Shown here: piece after piece, positions 59,756 through 64,000 of the stretch
Position numbering within the stretch: the first letter of the stretch is position 1
How the letters are laid out: each line of letters opens with the position of its first letter
NCBI RefSeq assembly: GCF_005048855.1
Contig: NZ_SUME01000004.1
Coordinates: 124,001 to 188,000, forward strand
Origin: Sphingobacterium olei
Lineage (GTDB): Bacteria; Bacteroidota; Bacteroidia; Sphingobacteriales; Sphingobacteriaceae
Direction of reading: 5' to 3'
DNA: 64,000 nucleotides
Translations under genes and position numbers: made by a program
Notes under the pieces: model-generated
Databases searched by the model: none
The model's input: the letters and a program-made list of their open reading frames with translations, nothing else
Told to the model about the DNA's origin: nothing

Positions 59756-61255
59756 GTGTCGGTAGTTAAGCGTTTTCTGAGTGATACAATGATATATGGT
59801 ATGAGTACCATTATCTCCCGAATGCTCAACTTTCTTTTGACACCACTTTTTGTTGGTAAATTTCCTGCTACGGTATATGGTATCTTTACAAACCTGTATG
59901 CCTACGCTTCGATGATCAATGCGATTCTTGCATTTGGCATGGAAACGACCTACTTTCGTTACCTGCAAAAGGTCGAAGAGAAGGATAAGGATAAGGTGTT
60001 TAACAATAGCTTTATCATTACCATCATAACGGCAATACTATTTCTTCTGACTGTTTTTTCGATGTCTGAGCCTATCGCTAGATGGCTAAATGACGGAAAT
60101 GAAGTCGGTCAATATATTGAATTTGTTAAGTTCTTTGCTATTATACTTACGGCGGACGCCCTGGCAGTTATACCGTTTGCTAAGCTACGCGCTCAAGGGC
60201 GGCCTATACGGTATGGTATGCTAAAGCTTATCAACATCTTCATATTGATAAGCTGTAATTTATTCTTATTGTACTGGCTGCCTTCGTGGAAAGAAACAAG
60301 TCTGTTCTGGAATTCCTTTGCGTCAGGATGGTATCGGAATGATTGGATAGGAAATGTGTTTATCTCCAATCTAATAGCCAGTGTGATTACGTTGGTATTA
60401 TTGATTCCACAATTGATGCACTTCAAACTAAAGCCAGATCCTGTGCTGATAAACAATATGTTGCGGTATAGTTTTCCGATTTTGATTGCTAATATTTCAT
60501 TTATTATTAATGAGAATTTGGACAAGATCTTGTTCCCAAAGCTTTTAATTGGTGAGGCTGGCGATCGGGATTTGGGAGTATATGGAGCGGTAGCAAAAAT
60601 TGCCGTGTTTCTGAACTTGTTTATTACGGCATTCCGCTTAGGTGCTGAGCCCTTTTTCTTTTCGTATTCAAAAAATGAGAATGCAAGAAAGACCTATGCA
60701 CTTATCATGGACTATTTTGTCATTGCTATGGTGATCGTAATGGTTGGAATTTGCGCAAATATCGAATGGCTGAAATATTTTATCGAAGGGGAATCCGAAG
60801 TAGAGCAGGCGATCTATTGGTCAGGCTTGTTTATTATACCCATACTTTTGTTTAACTATGTGCTCCTTGGTATATATATGAACCTTTCTATTTGGTATAA
60901 ACTATCCGATCAAACTCGCTACGCATTATATATCTCAGGTATTGGTGCATTGTGTACCATCGTTCTAAATGTGTGGTTAATTCCGCTATATTCTTATGTA
61001 GGCGCCGTTTTTGGGACTACGGTAGCCTATATCCTCATGGTAGGATTATCTTATTATTGGGGACAAAAAAATTACCCTATACCTTATAATCTCAAAAAGA
61101 TTTTATCTTATCTGATTACTGGTGTCGTTTTGTCCTGGCTTATATATAGCTTATTTGATCGAAGTATTTTTATCGGAAATATGCTGTTATTTCTCTTCTT
61201 ATTTGTCGTCTTGTTTAAGGAAAAGAAACAACTTTTAAGGTTTCTGAAAAAATAA
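59756..61255 (+). CDS. Polysaccharide flippase (Wzx/MATE-like, oligosaccharide flippase family)
   Basis: The 499-residue integral membrane protein has about 12-14 hydrophobic helices and starts at GTG seven bases after acylphosphatase. The start MSVVKRFLSDTMIYGMSTIISRMLNFLLTP matches the polysaccharide biosynthesis/flippase family that moves lipid-linked oligosaccharides across the inner membrane. It contains charged residues within helices (KLRAQGRPIRYG) typical of the family. No glycosyltransferases are adjacent, so it may serve lipid-linked sugars made elsewhere. Confidence 0.85.
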   Translation: MSVVKRFLSDTMIYGMSTIISRMLNFLLTPLFVGKFPATVYGIFTNLYAYASMINAILAFGMETTYFRYLQKVEEKDKDKVFNNSFIITIITAILFLLTVFSMSEPIARWLNDGNEVGQYIEFVKFFAIILTADALAVIPFAKLRAQGRPIRYGMLKLINIFILISCNLFLLYWLPSWKETSLFWNSFASGWYRNDWIGNVFISNLIASVITLVLLIPQLMHFKLKPDPVLINNMLRYSFPILIANISFIINENLDKILFPKLLIGEAGDRDLGVYGAVAKIAVFLNLFITAFRLGAEPFFFSYSKNENARKTYALIMDYFVIAMVIVMVGICANIEWLKYFIEGESEVEQAIYWSGLFIIPILLFNYVLLGIYMNLSIWYKLSDQTRYALYISGIGALCTIVLNVWLIPLYSYVGAVFGTTVAYILMVGLSYYWGQKNYPIPYNLKKILSYLITGVVLSWLIYSLFDRSIFIGNMLLFLFLFVVLFKEKKQLLRFLKK

Positions 61256-61312
61256 TTATAGATCTGGAATTAGTAGATCTAATACATTAACTACTTAATC
61301 TGCACTTTGCAG

Positions 61313-64000
61313 TTATTTCATATTCAATTTGTGTTTATTTCGCAGCGTACCGTATTTTCGTTTATATTCTGAGGGTTTGAGTCTAAATAGCTTTTGAAAT
61401 TGTTCGCGAAAGTATTTAATATCGCTAAATCCTGCGGCGAATGCCGCCTCATTTATGTTATGGTCGGTGTTTATAAGCAATTGAGCAACCTTTCTTAGCC
61501 GTATATAGCGAATAAATTCATTCGCCGATTTACCCGAAATAGACTTAATACGTTTGTACAAGTTAGAATGACTCATACCGATCTGCTCAGCTAACATTTT
61601 AACGGTGAAATCTGGATTATCTAGGTGCTGCTCCACAATCGCTATAGCGCGTTGAAGAAATTCTTTGTACTCGTCAGAGACTTTATGGTTATTACTTTGT
61701 AAGGTAATCTCATTGTAGAAGTATGTTTGCAATCTGTTTCGACTTTTAATAAGATTTGTGACCCGAGCCACCAATATTTCCTTATCGAAAGGTTTTGTGA
61801 TGTAATCATCTGCTCCTCCCTCCAGTCCTTTGAGCTTGATCTCTGGGGAGGAACTTGCGGTAAGTAGGATAACGGGGATATGATTCAACGCAGGATCCTT
61901 TTTTAGGGTAGCACAAAGGTCGATTCCAGACATCGATCCCATGACTACGTCACTAATAACAATTTGTGGTTCAATTTTACTTAAGTACGTGAGAGCTGTT
62001 TCTCCATCAGCAGCTTCGTGTACTTCAAACTCGCTTTCAAATGTCTTTCTTATATATTTACGTATATCTTGATTGTCGTCGACGACGAGCATAATCGGCT
62101 TATCCGTGACAATTTCAGCGAGGTCATTGAGTTCTTTTTTTGCTTCCGCTATCTGTTCTATATCTGTCTGTATCTCGTCCAAATCATCTTGTTGCACATC
62201 GCTCATCAATTCGTCTAGAAATACGGAGTGTTCAGTAACGTCCTCAAAAATAAGATTACCTGCAAAATGTGCTTCACCTTTTAGTAATGTAAGTGTGAAA
62301 CAGGTTCCTATGTCCTCTCCACTGCTATAGGAGATCGATCCTCTGTGTGTTTCGGCGAACTTTTTAACTAAAAACAGGCCGATGCCAAATCCTTCCTTAC
62401 CGGCGCTGTTACTCGCATAATCGCGATGAAAAAGTTTGAAGATGCTGTCTCCTACCGTGTTAGGTATGCCGCATCCCGTATCGATGATTTGAATGGTCAG
62501 TTTATCGTCCGTTTGTTTTATTAGCATCGTCACCTTCCCTCCACTGGGAGTAAATTTGATAGCATTATTGATCAGATTGAATAGACAGATTTCCAGTTTG
62601 TCCCTGTCTCCCAAAATTCCACTATGCTCAAAATCGCATAAAAACTGATAATCTATTTGCCTAGAGACAGCATGCTGCTTAAAACATAGAAACACCTCAT
62701 GGCATAAGCTAACAATATCTATTTTAACCAGTCGTAGCGTATCAAAATCGCTTTCGGCCTTTCGGAAAAGCAGCAGTTTGTCTACTAAACTGAGTAATCT
62801 CTTTGAGTTATTATAGATATTGGTCAGCTCTCTGCTGTCGGCATGTGCGTCTGTTGTTCCTCTGTACAAAATCTCTTTTATTGGATTTACGATTAATGTA
62901 AGGGGTGTTCGGAATTCATGTGCGATATGGGTGAAAAACGAAAGCTTCTTTTCATTGAGTTCACGCTCCTTTTCCGTTTCCAAATTCGCCAACCTAATTC
63001 TGTATTTAAGTTTTGTTTGGCGTTTCACGTAGACAAAATATAGCGATAGTGCAAAAATTGCCGACAAGGTATAGGCCGTATATGCCCACCAACTACGCCA
63101 CCAAGGGGGCAATACTTCAATTTTAATGATGCGTTCAGCGTTGTTCCAGATGCCGCTTGCATCTGTAGATTTAATGCGAAGCGTATATTTTCCTTCGTTG
63201 AGATGAGAATAGTATGCATTTCGCTGTTTATCCACGTAATTCCAGTCTTTATCCCACCCTTCCAAAAAGTAAGCATACTTTATTTTGTCTGGAAAGGAAT
63301 ACTCTAATGCCGCAAAACCAACGGAGACTACAGCTTCGTCATAGGGTATAGTTAAGCGTTGGATAGCCGACAGATCTGTCTTTTTATTTTCATCATAAAG
63401 TTGGAAAGAATTGTTGTTTATCAATAAGTTCGTTATTGCTATCCGAGGCGGTTTAATGTTGAGCTGTATTTGTGAAGGTTGGAAAACGTTGAATCCTCTA
63501 ATACCTCCAAATATCATCTCCCCATTTTTCAATTTTAATGCAGCATTATAGCTAAACTGGTTGCTCTGGAGTCCATCTGATTCATAAAAGTTTTGAAAAG
63601 TTTGACGAACCGGATCAAATTTAGATATGCCATTATAGGTAGATATCCAAAAATTACCGATTTCGTCTTCCAAAAGATTGAGCAACGTATTACTAGCCAA
63701 ACCGTCTGTATCCGTGAATCGTGTGTATTTTTTTGATATTTTATTAAATTTCAAAAGACCTCCCCCTTCTGTTCCTATCCACAGCGTATTGTCTTTTCCT
63801 TTGTGTATAAATCGTATCGGACTTCCAATCGAAAACGAACTGGTTTTCATTGTTGATAAATCAAGTCGAGTGAGGTCTGCCCAGCTTCCAAACCAAAATG
63901 TATCGTCGTCTTCTTCATAGATACTAATCACGTCATATATATCCACACCTAATGGGATGAACTGGTCTTTTTTACGATCTAGTATAAAGACCGATCCACC
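61313..64000 (-). CDS. Hybrid two-component system regulator (HTCS), 5'-truncated
   Basis: About 895 residues are visible and the frame is open to the window edge, so the N-terminus lies outside. In order: periplasmic regulator-propeller repeats (for example TLWIGTEGGGLLKF), a Y_Y_Y domain (YSHLNEGKYTLRIKSTDASGIW), one membrane helix, HisKA (His codon 62918-62920 in AHEFRTPLTL), HATPase (IDTGCGIPNT, GFGIGLFLVKKF), a receiver (Asp in VISDVVMG at 61949-61951) and an AraC-type DNA-binding domain. HTCS proteins sense glycan fragments in the periplasm and switch on polysaccharide-use loci. The regulated locus is not in this window. Confidence 0.93.
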   Translation of the reverse strand, partial: GGSVFILDRKKDQFIPLGVDIYDVISIYEEDDDTFWFGSWADLTRLDLSTMKTSSFSIGSPIRFIHKGKDNTLWIGTEGGGLLKFNKISKKYTRFTDTDGLASNTLLNLLEDEIGNFWISTYNGISKFDPVRQTFQNFYESDGLQSNQFSYNAALKLKNGEMIFGGIRGFNVFQPSQIQLNIKPPRIAITNLLINNNSFQLYDENKKTDLSAIQRLTIPYDEAVVSVGFAALEYSFPDKIKYAYFLEGWDKDWNYVDKQRNAYYSHLNEGKYTLRIKSTDASGIWNNAERIIKIEVLPPWWRSWWAYTAYTLSAIFALSLYFVYVKRQTKLKYRIRLANLETEKERELNEKKLSFFTHIAHEFRTPLTLIVNPIKEILYRGTTDAHADSRELTNIYNNSKRLLSLVDKLLLFRKAESDFDTLRLVKIDIVSLCHEVFLCFKQHAVSRQIDYQFLCDFEHSGILGDRDKLEICLFNLINNAIKFTPSGGKVTMLIKQTDDKLTIQIIDTGCGIPNTVGDSIFKLFHRDYASNSAGKEGFGIGLFLVKKFAETHRGSISYSSGEDIGTCFTLTLLKGEAHFAGNLIFEDVTEHSVFLDELMSDVQQDDLDEIQTDIEQIAEAKKELNDLAEIVTDKPIMLVVDDNQDIRKYIRKTFESEFEVHEAADGETALTYLSKIEPQIVISDVVMGSMSGIDLCATLKKDPALNHIPVILLTASSSPEIKLKGLEGGADDYITKPFDKEILVARVTNLIKSRNRLQTYFYNEITLQSNNHKVSDEYKEFLQRAIAIVEQHLDNPDFTVKMLAEQIGMSHSNLYKRIKSISGKSANEFIRYIRLRKVAQLLINTDHNINEAAFAAGFSDIKYFREQFQKLFRLKPSEYKRKYGTLRNKHKLNMK

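Overview
The window looks like chromosomal sequence from a Bacteroidota bacterium of the Sphingobacteriaceae type (Sphingobacterium/Pedobacter-like). The evidence is: an AT-rich genome with promoter -7 boxes of the form TAnnTTTG; a PorX-type response regulator; an LpxC-FabZ fusion; a hybrid two-component (HTCS) regulator; Bacteroidota-style M1 peptidase, GH2, GH92 and sulfatase genes; and a conserved miaB / sigma-54 regulator / lptE / secG / groESL gene order. The genus is inference. No phage, IS element, integrase or CRISPR array was seen.

Layout. Bases 1-10,000 are the most accessory part: a truncated GH2 glycosidase, hemW, an unknown protein, a GH92 mannosidase-like enzyme, an M1 peptidase, a small membrane protein and a sulfatase. 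Bases 10,000-25,500 are core: an M23 peptidase, mutY-ssb, pheS with a Rieske-like lipoprotein and a TetR regulator, rlmD, an OmpA-type lipoprotein, miaB, a sigma-54 activator, lptE, secG, groES-groEL. Bases 25,500-30,600 hold a DUF2752/GYF pair, a solitary GC-richer glycosidase-like gene beside tRNA-Glu, a YtxJ bacilliredoxin, a tiny lipoprotein missed by ordinary gene-length cut-offs, and ribH. Bases 30,600-40,400 hold a WbpM/CapD-type epimerase, an alanine-dehydrogenase-like protein, an esterase, an ABC ATPase, a sigma/anti-sigma/outer-membrane trio, tsaE and porX. Bases 40,600-47,100 are the lipid A operon (HD protein, lpxD, lpxC-fabZ, lpxA, ABC ATPase) followed by efp and a 5-formyl-THF cyclo-ligase. 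Bases 47,100-64,000 hold a SerB-like/SerA-like fusion, an epimerase, a degenerate arginase-fold protein, rmuC, ggt, an EEP nuclease/phosphatase, a MazG-like protein, dtd, a TonB receptor under a TPP riboswitch, an amidohydrolase, acylphosphatase, a flippase and a truncated HTCS regulator.

The most interesting signals are not whole systems but altered parts of known ones. The GH92 enzyme carries Gln where the catalytic acid Glu should be, a change associated with mannosyl-phosphate uncapping enzymes. Several conserved proteins have lost key residues (Rieske-like lipoprotein, arginase-like protein, alanine-dehydrogenase-like protein, EF-P loop tip). Many promoters place the -7 box only 4-7 bases ahead of the start codon, which predicts leaderless mRNAs. 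I did not find a convincing wholly new multi-gene system.
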